NCBI GenBank assembly: GCA_947652735.1
Contig: CANTEG010000016.1
Span: forward strand, 1 to 60,035
Origin: an uncultured Lachnospiraceae bacterium
GTDB lineage: Bacteria; Bacillota; Clostridia; Lachnospirales; Lachnospiraceae
Reading direction: 5' to 3'
Length of the DNA stretch: 60,035 nucleotides
Shown one piece after another: positions 45,203 through 52,938 of the stretch (position 1 is the stretch's first letter; every line of letters begins with the position of its first letter). Under the pieces are notes generated by a model. The model was not told where the DNA came from, ran no database searches, and saw nothing but the letters and a program-made list of their open reading frames with translations. A program made the position numbers and the translations under genes.

Positions 45203-47599
45203 TTATTCTGCCTTTTTCAATATAACTGCACTGTATGAACCGCCAACAGCATACGAAGTCGTAAGCACATACTTGTATGCGCTTGTATCAACCATCGCTG
45301 TCCTCACTTCATTTTTGTTTACATAATACGCCTTTTGTTCTCCTTGAATGTCTCCCGAAAGCACAAGTGCAGCATGAGCCACCGTAAGAGCACTGGCAGC
45401 CGCACGTCCCTCACCTGTTATATTTTTTATACAGTGTACAGGACATGTTCCTCCAAACAATTCACCATATACGGAGCATTCTATATCATCAACGGTTTTC
45501 ATACCATTGCCAAAGCCGTATATTGCATCGATATCATCCATGGATATACCTGCCATTGCCACGGCATCACGGATTGCATTTGCAAGTCCCTGTTCAGAAC
45601 CATTTACCTCACCATATACAATTGGTTCATGGGTCATTGCATAGCCTGCTACCTCAGCATACTTTTTCGCATTATGACTTTCTGCGTAAGCACCCTCTTC
45701 CAGCGTGATGGTCGTACTTCCGTCCGCCAATGTAAAACCGTTTCCACCCTGATATGTTTCATTTACGCTGTCTGCAATCATACCAAGCTGTCCATACAGC
45801 TTATTCATAACACGGCTGTTTTCATCCGTACCTGTTGCAAGCATAACCTTTGCCCTGTTCTGTTTTATTTCATTGTAAGCATAGCACACGCTGCTCATTC
45901 CTGCCTGTGCACCATTTGTAACGGTAACATTGTAGCCTCTCATGCCCGTCTTGATGGAAAGATATCCGCCTGCCGCATTATAAACGGTATTCGGGAAATT
46001 AAATGCCGAGCCTGCTATCGTTCCATTTTCGGAAATGTGCTCCTGAAACTCATAAACTGTAGTAAGGGGTCCATCACCCGTTCCGATAATCATTCCAAGC
46101 TGTTCCGCATTTTCAGGTGTAATCTCTATACCTGAATTTTCTAAGGCTTCAAGTCCTGATATAACCTGCATAATACTAAATTTATCCAGCTTTCTATAGA
46201 ACGCCATCTTAACGCCAAATTTATCGTAATCCTCTTTGCCTACACTTGCCTCAAGACTTGTGCACTCAGGTGTAATACCTGCTTTTACTTTTTCAATATA
46301 ATTATCCAGTCCATTTCCAAGAGGACTGACAATACCGATTCCGGTTATGTAAACCTTTTCGTCCGATTCAACCTCATCCATATTTCCCGGATTTTTGCTG
46401 AAAATAATACTTGCATTGCTTCCGCCAAATGCAAATGAGTTGGACATAACCGACGTCATTTCCTTGTGGCACATCTCATTTGGTCTGAAATCAAGCTTGC
46501 CTGCCTTTTCAGCGAGTGCTTCCATATCCTCATCTGAGTAACCGATTGTTGGTGGTATATCATTTTCCGTAAGAGCCTTAATTGCAAACACAGCTTCTAT
46601 TGCACCCGCGGCACCGAGACAATGCCCAACCATAGCCTTTGTTGAGCTTACTGTCAAATCATCATTTGCCTCATCAAATATTGTATGGATGGACAAAAAT
46701 TCAGCCTCATCATTTTTTGCGGTACCTGTTCCATGTGCATTAATATATCCGATATCCTTTGCCGTAAGTCCCGACCGCTCCATAGCTGTCCTTATGGCAT
46801 ACATCTGCCCCAGTCCGTCAGGGCGTGGAGCTGTTATATGATGTGCATCGCTGCTGATTCCTGCGGATAGCACATCACAGTATATTTTTGCATTTCTCTT
46901 CATCGCATGCTCATATGACTCAACCACGATTGCACCCGAACCCTCGCCAAGTGTGATACCGTTGCTGTGATTAAATGGGGAGCACGTTTCCTCCGAAAGT
47001 GCATGGAGTGCCAAAAACCCAGAGAAGGGCACTGATGCAAAGGCATCTGCTCCGCCTACTACAAAGGCATCCGCCACACCTGCACGGATAAGCTCACATG
47101 CATATGCGATACTGATGCTGCCTGCAGCACATGCATTTCCAACGTTTGTTACAACGCCCTTAGCCCCGATATAATTTGCCACATGGTTGGCTATAGAGGC
47201 TATACTCATCCTGTTTATATCCTCGGTTTTCTCACCGTTGTTTATATAATTTTCAATGCTGACAACGCCGCCCACGCAGCTTCCCATTATGACACCCACG
47301 CGGCCTGCATTTTCCTCATTTACCACAAGTCCCGCATCCTGACAAGCCTCAGCAGAGGCTTTCAGGCAGAGCTTGGAAACCCGATCCACCTTTTTTGCCT
47401 CGTCTATATCATCAAGGCTGTCGCATTTAACCTCAGCTCCAAGATTGGCATAGCAGTCAGTCGTATCCACCGACTGAACTTTATCTATACCTGTCTTTCC
47501 CGCCAATGCATTTTCCCAGCACTCATCAACACTGTTTCCGATAGCACTTATCATTCCAAGGCCTGTCACAACACAGCGTGTACTGATATCCTTTGCCAT
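45203..47599 (-). CDS. Fused ketosynthase-chain length factor (KS-alpha/KS-beta) protein
   Basis: 798 residues, two complete thiolase-fold ketosynthases in one chain. The first (about 1-403) resembles FabF and keeps the catalytic triad Cys157 (GNACAAGS), His289 (NAHGTGT) and His326 (VGHCLGAAGA). The second (about 414-798) starts again at VYITGIGIVSPLGNG but has Gln565 in place of Cys (TNGAQAGMSS), GFGNG instead of AHGTG, and no His in the third motif (NITGEGRAA). That is the pattern of a chain-length factor. The linker is only about ten residues. In known type II PKSs these are two separate proteins that form a heterodimer. Confidence 0.92.
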   Translation of the reverse strand: MAKDISTRCVVTGLGMISAIGNSVDECWENALAGKTGIDKVQSVDTTDCYANLGAEVKCDSLDDIDEAKKVDRVSKLCLKASAEACQDAGLVVNEENAGRVGVIMGSCVGGVVSIENYINNGEKTEDINRMSIASIANHVANYIGAKGVVTNVGNACAAGSISIAYACELIRAGVADAFVVGGADAFASVPFSGFLALHALSEETCSPFNHSNGITLGEGSGAIVVESYEHAMKRNAKIYCDVLSAGISSDAHHITAPRPDGLGQMYAIRTAMERSGLTAKDIGYINAHGTGTAKNDEAEFLSIHTIFDEANDDLTVSSTKAMVGHCLGAAGAIEAVFAIKALTENDIPPTIGYSDEDMEALAEKAGKLDFRPNEMCHKEMTSVMSNSFAFGGSNASIIFSKNPGNMDEVESDEKVYITGIGIVSPLGNGLDNYIEKVKAGITPECTSLEASVGKEDYDKFGVKMAFYRKLDKFSIMQVISGLEALENSGIEITPENAEQLGMIIGTGDGPLTTVYEFQEHISENGTIAGSAFNFPNTVYNAAGGYLSIKTGMRGYNVTVTNGAQAGMSSVCYAYNEIKQNRAKVMLATGTDENSRVMNKLYGQLGMIADSVNETYQGGNGFTLADGSTTITLEEGAYAESHNAKKYAEVAGYAMTHEPIVYGEVNGSEQGLANAIRDAVAMAGISMDDIDAIYGFGNGMKTVDDIECSVYGELFGGTCPVHCIKNITGEGRAAASALTVAHAALVLSGDIQGEQKAYYVNKNEVRTAMVDTSAYKYVLTTSYAVGGSYSAVILKKAE

Positions 47600-47683
47600 T
47601 TTGAAACTCTCCTTTTTTGTATTAATTTGATGGGACTGCCGCCTTAATAATCATGCGACAGTCCCTGTTAAATACATATATCT

Positions 47684-47932
47684 CTACATGTGCTCTACAA
47701 CATACTTCGTAAGACTTGTAATATTATAAAAATGCTCCTTTGCAACACCTGTCATAGCCACCCCATATGCTGAATCTATACACGCAATAATCTCAAGCGA
47801 GTCAACAGAATCAAGTCCGATACCATCACCGAAAAGAGCAATTTCATAATCAAGCTCCTCCTCAGGTATTCTTAAATTCTTTGAAAGCATCCCCTTAATA
47901 TTCTCTGCAATTTCTAATTCCTTTTCATTCAT
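47684..47932 (-). CDS. Acyl carrier protein 1
   Basis: 82 residues, four-helix ACP with the phosphopantetheine site Ser42 in GIGLDSVDSLEI. The acidic helix II is typical for contacts with ketosynthases. It lies 14 bases after the PlsC-like gene and 84 before the KS-CLF gene, so it is the likely chain carrier of this cluster. Confidence 0.95.
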   Translation of the reverse strand: MNEKELEIAENIKGMLSKNLRIPEEELDYEIALFGDGIGLDSVDSLEIIACIDSAYGVAMTGVAKEHFYNITSLTKYVVEHM

Positions 47933-47946
47933 AATTTTTCTCCTTT

Positions 47947-48588
47947 TTATTCTTTATTTTTATTTATGCCAAATTGATTTTTTAAATCAATGACTTTGCT
48001 TCTACAAATACCTGCATGCTTCTTTAATACAAGTGAGGGTCTTCCCTCCTCGAATTCAATGTTCATTGGCTTGCCGACAATAATATGTATTCTGTGAAAT
48101 ACCCTGAATGTTCCGTCAATACAGATTGGAACAACAGGCACATGCTCCATCTTTGCCAGCATCAAAAACCCCGGTTTAAACTCATCAGGCTCCCTATCCT
48201 TGCTTGTTTTGCCCTCAGGGAAAATATACACAGGTTTTCCTTCTTTAATTGTTTCTTTTCCAAGCTCCAGCCACGATGTATCCAGTTCTTTCCTGTCAAT
48301 CGGTATGTACGGAAGATTTCTAAACAGCCAGTTCAATTTCTTTTTGTCGTACCAGTCTCTTGCAACAAATGTATGGACATCATATTTTCCTAATATTCTG
48401 GTAAGATAAAGCCCGTCTACATGACTGGTGTGATTGGAAAACACCACGCAGCCTGCCCCAAATGCAGCAACCGTGTTTTTTTTGTCCTCCCATGTCAGCT
48501 TCGGCGGATACATAATTCTAATTACAACATTAGCGATTGCAAATGCACATTTTGCAACACCGCGTTTTATATTTTCAACCAAAGACAT
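47947..48588 (-). CDS. PlsC-like acyltransferase
   Basis: 213 residues of the lysophosphatidic-acid acyltransferase family. Catalytic NHTSHVD (H-x4-D), the YIPIDRKELD block and FPEGKTSKDR. One N-terminal hydrophobic segment would hold it at the membrane. Encoded 14 bases upstream of the ACP, it may transfer the finished acyl chain from ACP to a lipid or polyol acceptor; acceptor unknown. Confidence 0.88.
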   Translation of the reverse strand: MSLVENIKRGVAKCAFAIANVVIRIMYPPKLTWEDKKNTVAAFGAGCVVFSNHTSHVDGLYLTRILGKYDVHTFVARDWYDKKKLNWLFRNLPYIPIDRKELDTSWLELGKETIKEGKPVYIFPEGKTSKDREPDEFKPGFLMLAKMEHVPVVPICIDGTFRVFHRIHIIVGKPMNIEFEEGRPSLVLKKHAGICRSKVIDLKNQFGINKNKE

Positions 48589-48593
48589 ACCCT

Positions 48594-49328
48594 CTACCTC
48601 CCGTATGGTCCCACATCAGGTGTGTCCCAATTCATATTTATGGCAGTTTCAAATGTGTTGTGACCAAGCATCGGTCTTTGAAGCTTATTCCATGTCTGTT
48701 CAGAAATGCTTTTGTCACGGTAAAACTCACGCCCTGCCTCGGTAAATTTTTCTAAATATTTTTCCACCTTTGCGGCAAAGCCCTTTTCTGACAGCATTCC
48801 ACCTTGTGGTGCCAGAATTGTCGTGTACTTCCCTGTTCCGCATATTCTGTCAAATTGTGCAAATATTGCATCATAACAGTTGTCTGTCGTTTCATATCCG
48901 CATGTTGATACAAGCACAAGTTTCTTTTTCTGTAGCTCAGGATATCTCATATTATGTAAAAATCTGTGATTTTCTTCATCGCCAGGGTTCCCTCTGTATT
49001 CCTGAACGTATGATATCATTCTGTCCGTAAATGCCTTTAGCTTGGAGGGCATACCGAAAAAGTATAGGGGAAAGCTCTCAACGATAATGTCATTTTCCAT
49101 AACCAAACTCCTAAGCTCATCCATATCATCATGTATGACGCACTCCCCCGGCGTATTTTTCCAGCAGACAAAGCATCCCTGGCAGTGGCTGATGTTTTTA
49201 TCCTTTAAACTTATTTCCGTAACCGTGGCACCTGACTCCATAGCAATTCCATTTACAAATGCTCTTGCAACCTTAAGGGACGCACTAAGCTCTCCTCTCA
49301 AACTGCCATTTATCAGTAAAATCTTCAA
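48594..49328 (-). CDS. Flavodoxin-fold NAD(P)H-dependent reductase
   Basis: 244 residues. FMN-binding phosphate loop INGSLRGELSASLK, then a Cys cluster HCQGCFVCWKNTPGECVIHDD typical of iron-sulfur flavoproteins/NADPH-dependent FMN reductases, and SFPLYFFGMPSKLKAFTDR. TTG at 49328 lies 8 bases after GGGAGG and is preferred to GTG at 49334 (2 bases). It starts the KS operon proper and could reduce or isomerise the growing chain, which is inference. Confidence 0.85.
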   Translation of the reverse strand: MKILLINGSLRGELSASLKVARAFVNGIAMESGATVTEISLKDKNISHCQGCFVCWKNTPGECVIHDDMDELRSLVMENDIIVESFPLYFFGMPSKLKAFTDRMISYVQEYRGNPGDEENHRFLHNMRYPELQKKKLVLVSTCGYETTDNCYDAIFAQFDRICGTGKYTTILAPQGGMLSEKGFAAKVEKYLEKFTEAGREFYRDKSISEQTWNKLQRPMLGHNTFETAINMNWDTPDVGPYGR

Positions 49329-49459
49329 TTTCACAACCTCCCTATGGATATGTTCTTCAAGTGCTTTCTTTTAACATTTGTTCCATCATTTTCAACATAG
49401 GATATTTTCACACACGAAACAAAATAAAACAACAATCAATCAGCCTCACTTGTCTGATT

Positions 49460-49487
49460 TTTAGGCATTTACCATAAAATGCCTAAA
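49460..49487. terminator. Hairpin between the TetR unit and the KS operon
   Basis: Perfect stem TTTAGGCATTT (49460-49470) with AAATGCCTAAA (49477-49487), 6-base loop. The T-run is better on the plus strand; on the minus strand it would lie just after the 88-residue ORF. Confidence 0.5.
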
Positions 49488-49490
49488 TTT

Positions 49491-49757
49491 TTATTTATTT
49501 TTGGGGACACGCCGAAAGCTTTTTCTGCCATATTCATTTGTTTCTTGCACATATTCATATTGGTTTTCACACTGCTTGTTTTTTTCGTAATCTGCAATCA
49601 CCCTGTTTATATTGCCAATCGAAACAGGATATAGCAGTTGTTCCCTGATTTTCTCAGGAGATAACCCCTTTTCGTGCAGACGGATAACTGAATCTGCATA
49701 AGCAAATTCAGATACCATTTTACTAAGTGCAGCCTGAAAATATTTATTATCCTCCAC
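49491..49757 (-). CDS. Small hypothetical protein
   Basis: 88 residues, no family recognised. Helical and charged, with QAALSKMVSEFAYADSVIRLHEKGLSPEKIREQL at the front, which looks like a small helical domain, and a basic C-terminus (RKSFRRVPKNK). It lies between the TetR gene and the biosynthetic operon, preceded by its own 118-base gap. Function unknown. Confidence 0.6.
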   Translation of the reverse strand: MEDNKYFQAALSKMVSEFAYADSVIRLHEKGLSPEKIREQLLYPVSIGNINRVIADYEKNKQCENQYEYVQETNEYGRKSFRRVPKNK

Positions 49758-49875
49758 GTCCTATCCCTCTTTTCCCTGATAAATTCCAAAACATATGCCC
49801 GCTCTATTGATAAAACATACCATAATCATTAGTTACAGTATAGTTTCCCAAAAGAACGGGCATACATTTTTATAT

Positions 49876-50439
49876 TTAGTGCTTATTTGAAATATTTTTT
49901 AGTATAACATCAGGTACTTCACTCATTACTGCTATTATATTTTCCATAATCTGAACCGGACTTGGCTTTAATCTGCCCCGAATCCAATCAACCGCAGTTT
50001 CTGAAAATGCCTTTGCAAAACCATAAGTTACAGCCTTTAAATCTTCTTCATCAGCTATACCGTCTCCATATACCTTTAAGCTGTTATAAATAGGCTCCTC
50101 AGCTATGCTTGTCAGTTTATCGCCAAAAGCATCCCGTCCCATAGACTGATAAAGATACTTTATGAACTCCTCGTTCTTCACGGCATACTGCCCAATCAAC
50201 CTCAGACTTGCCTTCCATGAATCTTCTATATTTTCCTCATCAAGAACGAAAAGCTTTTGCATCTTTATGTCTATAATTTCCTCCAAAAGAGCATACACAT
50301 CCTGATAGTAATAGTAAAATGTATTGCGGTTTATGCCACATTTTTCTGTAATTTTAGTCACAGTAATTTTTTCAATGGGCATCTCCTTGGACAGCTTCAC
50401 AAAACTTTCCATAATGGCAAGCTTAGTAAAATTAGACAT
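49876..50439 (-). CDS. TetR-family transcriptional regulator
   Basis: 187 residues. The N-terminal helix-turn-helix reads KITVTKITEKCGINRNTFYYYYQDVYALLEEII, and the rest is the helical ligand-binding/dimer domain; the C-terminal part resembles the DhaS-like branch. It lies 26 bases after the BtrH-like gene and probably controls this cluster in response to an acyl or product ligand. Confidence 0.9.
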   Translation of the reverse strand: MSNFTKLAIMESFVKLSKEMPIEKITVTKITEKCGINRNTFYYYYQDVYALLEEIIDIKMQKLFVLDEENIEDSWKASLRLIGQYAVKNEEFIKYLYQSMGRDAFGDKLTSIAEEPIYNSLKVYGDGIADEEDLKAVTYGFAKAFSETAVDWIRGRLKPSPVQIMENIIAVMSEVPDVILKNISNKH

Positions 50440-50465
50440 AATATGTGTACCTGTAGTCTATTGTA

Positions 50466-51521
50466 TTAATTCTCCTCAAGCTCAGCTAATATTCTGAATA
50501 ATACGCAGACTTCCTTTTCCTTAGCTGTATCAAAATATTTTTTAAATCTTGAAGCAGCCTCAATCTCTCCTGTTATTGAAATTCTCACAAGAAGATTTCT
50601 GGCTGTAAGCATATTTGTTACAACAGTTTCATACTCATCAATTGTATCCTGATTATACTTAAGGTATCCGTTATTCATCAGATACTTTATTCTCTCAAGC
50701 ATAAGTACTTTATGGTCATACATGACATGAAGCGCCCTGATGTCATAATCAGGCTCCTCTGCATGAACCTGTCTTTCTATTTGGGCAAGGGTCTTATCAT
50801 AAACCTTGATACCAAATGTTGTATCATTAAATCTGTTCCTCATCATACGGAAATGGTTCTTTGTATCCATAGAGTTAAGATACTCTCTTAAGGTAGTTTT
50901 GATAAGCTCAATATCCACATCATAGCAGACAGTATCGCTGTTTTTCATTACTACATAAAGGCCTCTGCCGCCCTTGTAATCATCCTTAAACACATGGTCA
51001 TCCTTCTCCGTGATAACCTCATAGCCTCTTTCAATATCAGAGAACGAAACTGTATTGTATGAATAGTGATCCTGGAATGTAAAATCACCTACGTAGAATA
51101 TTTCCTCATCCCTGTTGTAGCCATATATAAACAACTCGTGAGGGAACTTATAGTCAACCTCTGCGTCGCAGAGAATCTTTGCCTCATCAAATACTCCGTA
51201 TACATATCCATTTAAATCGATAGTCTTTATGATAAAGTCAATAATGTTTCCGCAATAGCTCTCAATCTGTGCCTTAGTAAGAAGTGAGAACACAAGATAC
51301 GGACACTGTTTCAACGAACTGCTTCCCGGCATCATATCTGTAAGGAGCATCTCATCTCCTGTAAATATCTCTTGTATATTGTAGCAGCGAAGCTGGATAT
51401 AGTTACTGAAAATCCACTTTTTTGCATTCTCATCGTCTGAAAGGATAGAGAAAAGCGTTGCGTGCCACTGCCATGATGTAATAGTTGGGTAAGTTACCGG
51501 TAATTTTTTCATATCTGCCAT
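50466..51521 (-). CDS. BtrH-like (papain-fold) protein next to ACP2
   Basis: 351 residues. HELFIYGYNRDEEIFYVGDFTF near 150-172 matches the His/Asp half of the BtrH N-terminal fold, a Cys-protease-like acyltransferase that moves an acyl group from an ACP in butirosin synthesis. The N-terminal motif reads WQWHATLFSIL where active members have a His-Cys pair, so the nucleophile is not evident. The last 120 residues are helical. Position 22 bases after ACP2 supports a carrier-protein partner. The assignment is tentative. Confidence 0.5.
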   Translation of the reverse strand: MADMKKLPVTYPTITSWQWHATLFSILSDDENAKKWIFSNYIQLRCYNIQEIFTGDEMLLTDMMPGSSSLKQCPYLVFSLLTKAQIESYCGNIIDFIIKTIDLNGYVYGVFDEAKILCDAEVDYKFPHELFIYGYNRDEEIFYVGDFTFQDHYSYNTVSFSDIERGYEVITEKDDHVFKDDYKGGRGLYVVMKNSDTVCYDVDIELIKTTLREYLNSMDTKNHFRMMRNRFNDTTFGIKVYDKTLAQIERQVHAEEPDYDIRALHVMYDHKVLMLERIKYLMNNGYLKYNQDTIDEYETVVTNMLTARNLLVRISITGEIEAASRFKKYFDTAKEKEVCVLFRILAELEEN

Positions 51522-51543
51522 GTTTTCAATCCTCCAATACTAT

Positions 51544-51792
51544 TTACTGTGCTAATTTTTCTGATATTGTTGCTGCCAAATCTCCAAATGTATCATATGA
51601 AGATAACGCAAGCTCATAATCAGAAAATTGTACGTCAAATTTGCTTTCTGCCGCAACAATTAATCGAATCAAAGATACGGAATTCACCCCATAAATATCA
51701 GTAATCGAAGATGTCATGTTGATATCTTCAACATCTGGCAAAACGTCGCGAATAACTTCTTCCAGTTTCTTGTTAATCTGTTCCTTGTCCAT
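51544..51792 (-). CDS. Acyl carrier protein 2
   Basis: 82 residues with an ACP fold. The modification site is Ser38 in DIYGVNSVSLIRLI, where the usual Asp before Ser is Asn. It differs strongly from ACP1, suggesting a different substrate, for example a starter or an amino-acyl group as in butirosin. First gene of the cluster, behind its own promoter. Confidence 0.9.
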   Translation of the reverse strand: MDKEQINKKLEEVIRDVLPDVEDINMTSSITDIYGVNSVSLIRLIVAAESKFDVQFSDYELALSSYDTFGDLAATISEKLAQ

Positions 51793-51831
51793 TCTATATA
51801 CCCCCTGACAATATTTTATAGTCCAAAAAAT

Positions 51832-51860
51832 ATTTTACTATTTTTCACTGAAAAAATCAA
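51832..51860 (-). promoter_or_regulatory. SigA-type promoter of the ACP2-BtrH-TetR unit
   Basis: TTGATT (51855-51860), a 17-base spacer and TAAAAT (51832-51837) on the minus strand. A 13-base direct repeat CCCCTGACAATAT flanks it (51802-51814 and 51886-51898). Confidence 0.55.
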
Positions 51861-51901
51861 GATTATTATGCAATCTGAACAAATTCCCCTGACAATATGG
51901 A

Positions 51902-51988
51902 AGAACAAAGCGTCTTCGACGCTGTAGTCCGAGTCTTAGCAGGTTCCGCAAGAACATGCCAATAGGAAACGAAGTTTCCTATTATAAA
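51902..51988. repeat. Dispersed intergenic repeat, copy B
   Basis: Shares with copy A (18966-19085) the ordered blocks AAGAACAAAGC/CTTCG, CTTAGCAGG, ATAGGAAA...TTTCCTAT and ATAAAACAA. Here ATAGGAAAC pairs with GTTTCCTAT and AGCGTC with GACGCT. Like copy A it adjoins a terminator. The blocks between are shorter than in copy A. Confidence 0.6.
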
Positions 51989-51990
51989 AC

Positions 51991-52026
51991 AAAAGAGGCT
52001 GCCGCTATAAAGCGGCATCCTCTTTT
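51991..52026 (-). terminator. Intrinsic terminator after rplA
   Basis: AAAAGAGG-C-TGCCGC (51991-52005) with GCGGCA-T-CCTCTTTT (52012-52026), 6-base loop, ending in TTTTGTTTTAT on the minus strand. It ends the rpmG-rplA operon. Confidence 0.88.
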
Positions 52027-52048
52027 ATAACGTCTGTTGACAATTCTA

Positions 52049-52738
52049 TTAATACCTTGCAGTATTAAGCTTTACGCCAGGACCCATAGTGGAAGCGATA
52101 ACTACACTCTTAAGGTACTGACCCTTAGCAGCCGATGGCTTAGCCTTGATAACAGCATCTATTAAAGTTTGGAAGTTGTCTGTTAATTGCTCCTCTGAGA
52201 AAGAAGCCTTTCCAATTGGCACATGGATAATGTTTGACTTATCAAGTCTGTACTCAATCTTACCGGCTTTAATATCGTTGACAGCCTTTGTAACGTCCAT
52301 TGTAACTGTACCAGCCTTAGGGTTAGGCATTAATCCCTTAGGTCCAAGCACACGTCCGAGACGTCCAACAACACCCATCATATCCGGTGTAGCAACAACA
52401 ACATCGAAATCTAACCAGCCGTCATTCTGAATCTTTGGAACCAGCTCATCTCCACCTGCAAAATCAGCGCCTGCGGCTAAGGCCTCATCAACCTTATCAC
52501 CCTTAGCAAACACTAAAACCTTTACGGTCTTACCTGTTCCGTGCGGAAGTACAACTGCACCACGAACCTGCTGATCTGCATGACGTCCATCAACGCCAAG
52601 TCTTAAATGAGCTTCGATTGTCTCATCAAACTTTGCGCTTGCTGACTTCTTAACTAAAGATACAGCCTCTTCTAAGTCATAAAAATTTGTCTTTTCAATA
52701 AGCTTTGCAGCCTCTGTATATCTTTTACCTTTTTTCAT
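52049..52738 (-). CDS. rplA: 50S ribosomal protein L1
   Basis: 229 residues with [16 protein letters not shown] at the start, the [10 protein letters not shown] block and the highly conserved [21 protein letters not shown]1 is the mobile-stalk protein and a translational repressor of its own operon. In most Firmicutes rplJ-rplL follow; here a terminator and the acyl-carrier cluster follow instead. Confidence 0.97.
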   Translation of the reverse strand: MKKGKRYTEAAKLIEKTNFYDLEEAVSLVKKSASAKFDETIEAHLRLGVDGRHADQQVRGAVVLPHGTGKTVKVLVFAKGDKVDEALAAGADFAGGDELVPKIQNDGWLDFDVVVATPDMMGVVGRLGRVLGPKGLMPNPKAGTVTMDVTKAVNDIKAGKIEYRLDKSNIIHVPIGKASFSEEQLTDNFQTLIDAVIKAKPSAAKGQYLKSVVIASTMGPGVKLNTARY

Positions 52739-52754
52739 TTAATAAAAACCTCCT

Positions 52755-52782
52755 GTGGTATTATCGGGAGCGACCCTCCCAC
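52755..52782 (-). promoter_or_regulatory. Candidate L1-binding operator before rplA
   Basis: The minus strand begins GTGGGAGGG and ends GATAATACCAC, with GTGG pairing CCAC and GGGA pairing TCCC around an asymmetric loop. This matches the base of the L1 stalk in 23S rRNA (GTGGGAGG...GAAATACCAC). The rplA ribosome-binding site AGGAGG follows at once, so L1 binding could block it. Confidence 0.7.
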
Positions 52783-52790
52783 TTTCTGTA

Positions 52791-52932
52791 ATTGATTGCG
52801 TCAGCAATCAATTGCCTACGCAATCACTCATTGCACATAGTGCAATTTCTAATGTGATTGCTCCTTTTCTTTTTTTGCCTACGCAATCGCCTATTGTACG
52901 CAGTACAATCTCAAATGCGATTGCTTCATTTC
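52791..52932 (-). repeat. Tandem structured repeats between rplK and rplA
   Basis: Two units of about 58 bases start at 52812 and 52875 (63-base period), each beginning TTGCCTACGCAATC. Unit 1 folds as GCAATCAC/GTGATTGC enclosing ATTGCAC/GTGCAAT; unit 2 as GCAATCGC/GCGATTGC enclosing ATTGTAC/GTACAAT. In both stems the differences are compensatory. A third hairpin with the same core, ATTGATTGC/GCAATCAAT, lies at 52791-52812. No coding role; likely RNA structures in the message. Confidence 0.75.
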
Positions 52933-52938
52933 CTGTAA

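Noticed and set aside
45203-47599. Type I modular PKS
   Set aside because: No acyltransferase, reductase or carrier domain is in the chain; the second half is another ketosynthase, and the other activities are separate genes.
52812-52932. Tandem repeat units as a mini CRISPR array
   Set aside because: Only two units, each internally palindromic over nearly its full length, with a 63-base period, a spacer of only about 5 bases between units, and no cas genes.
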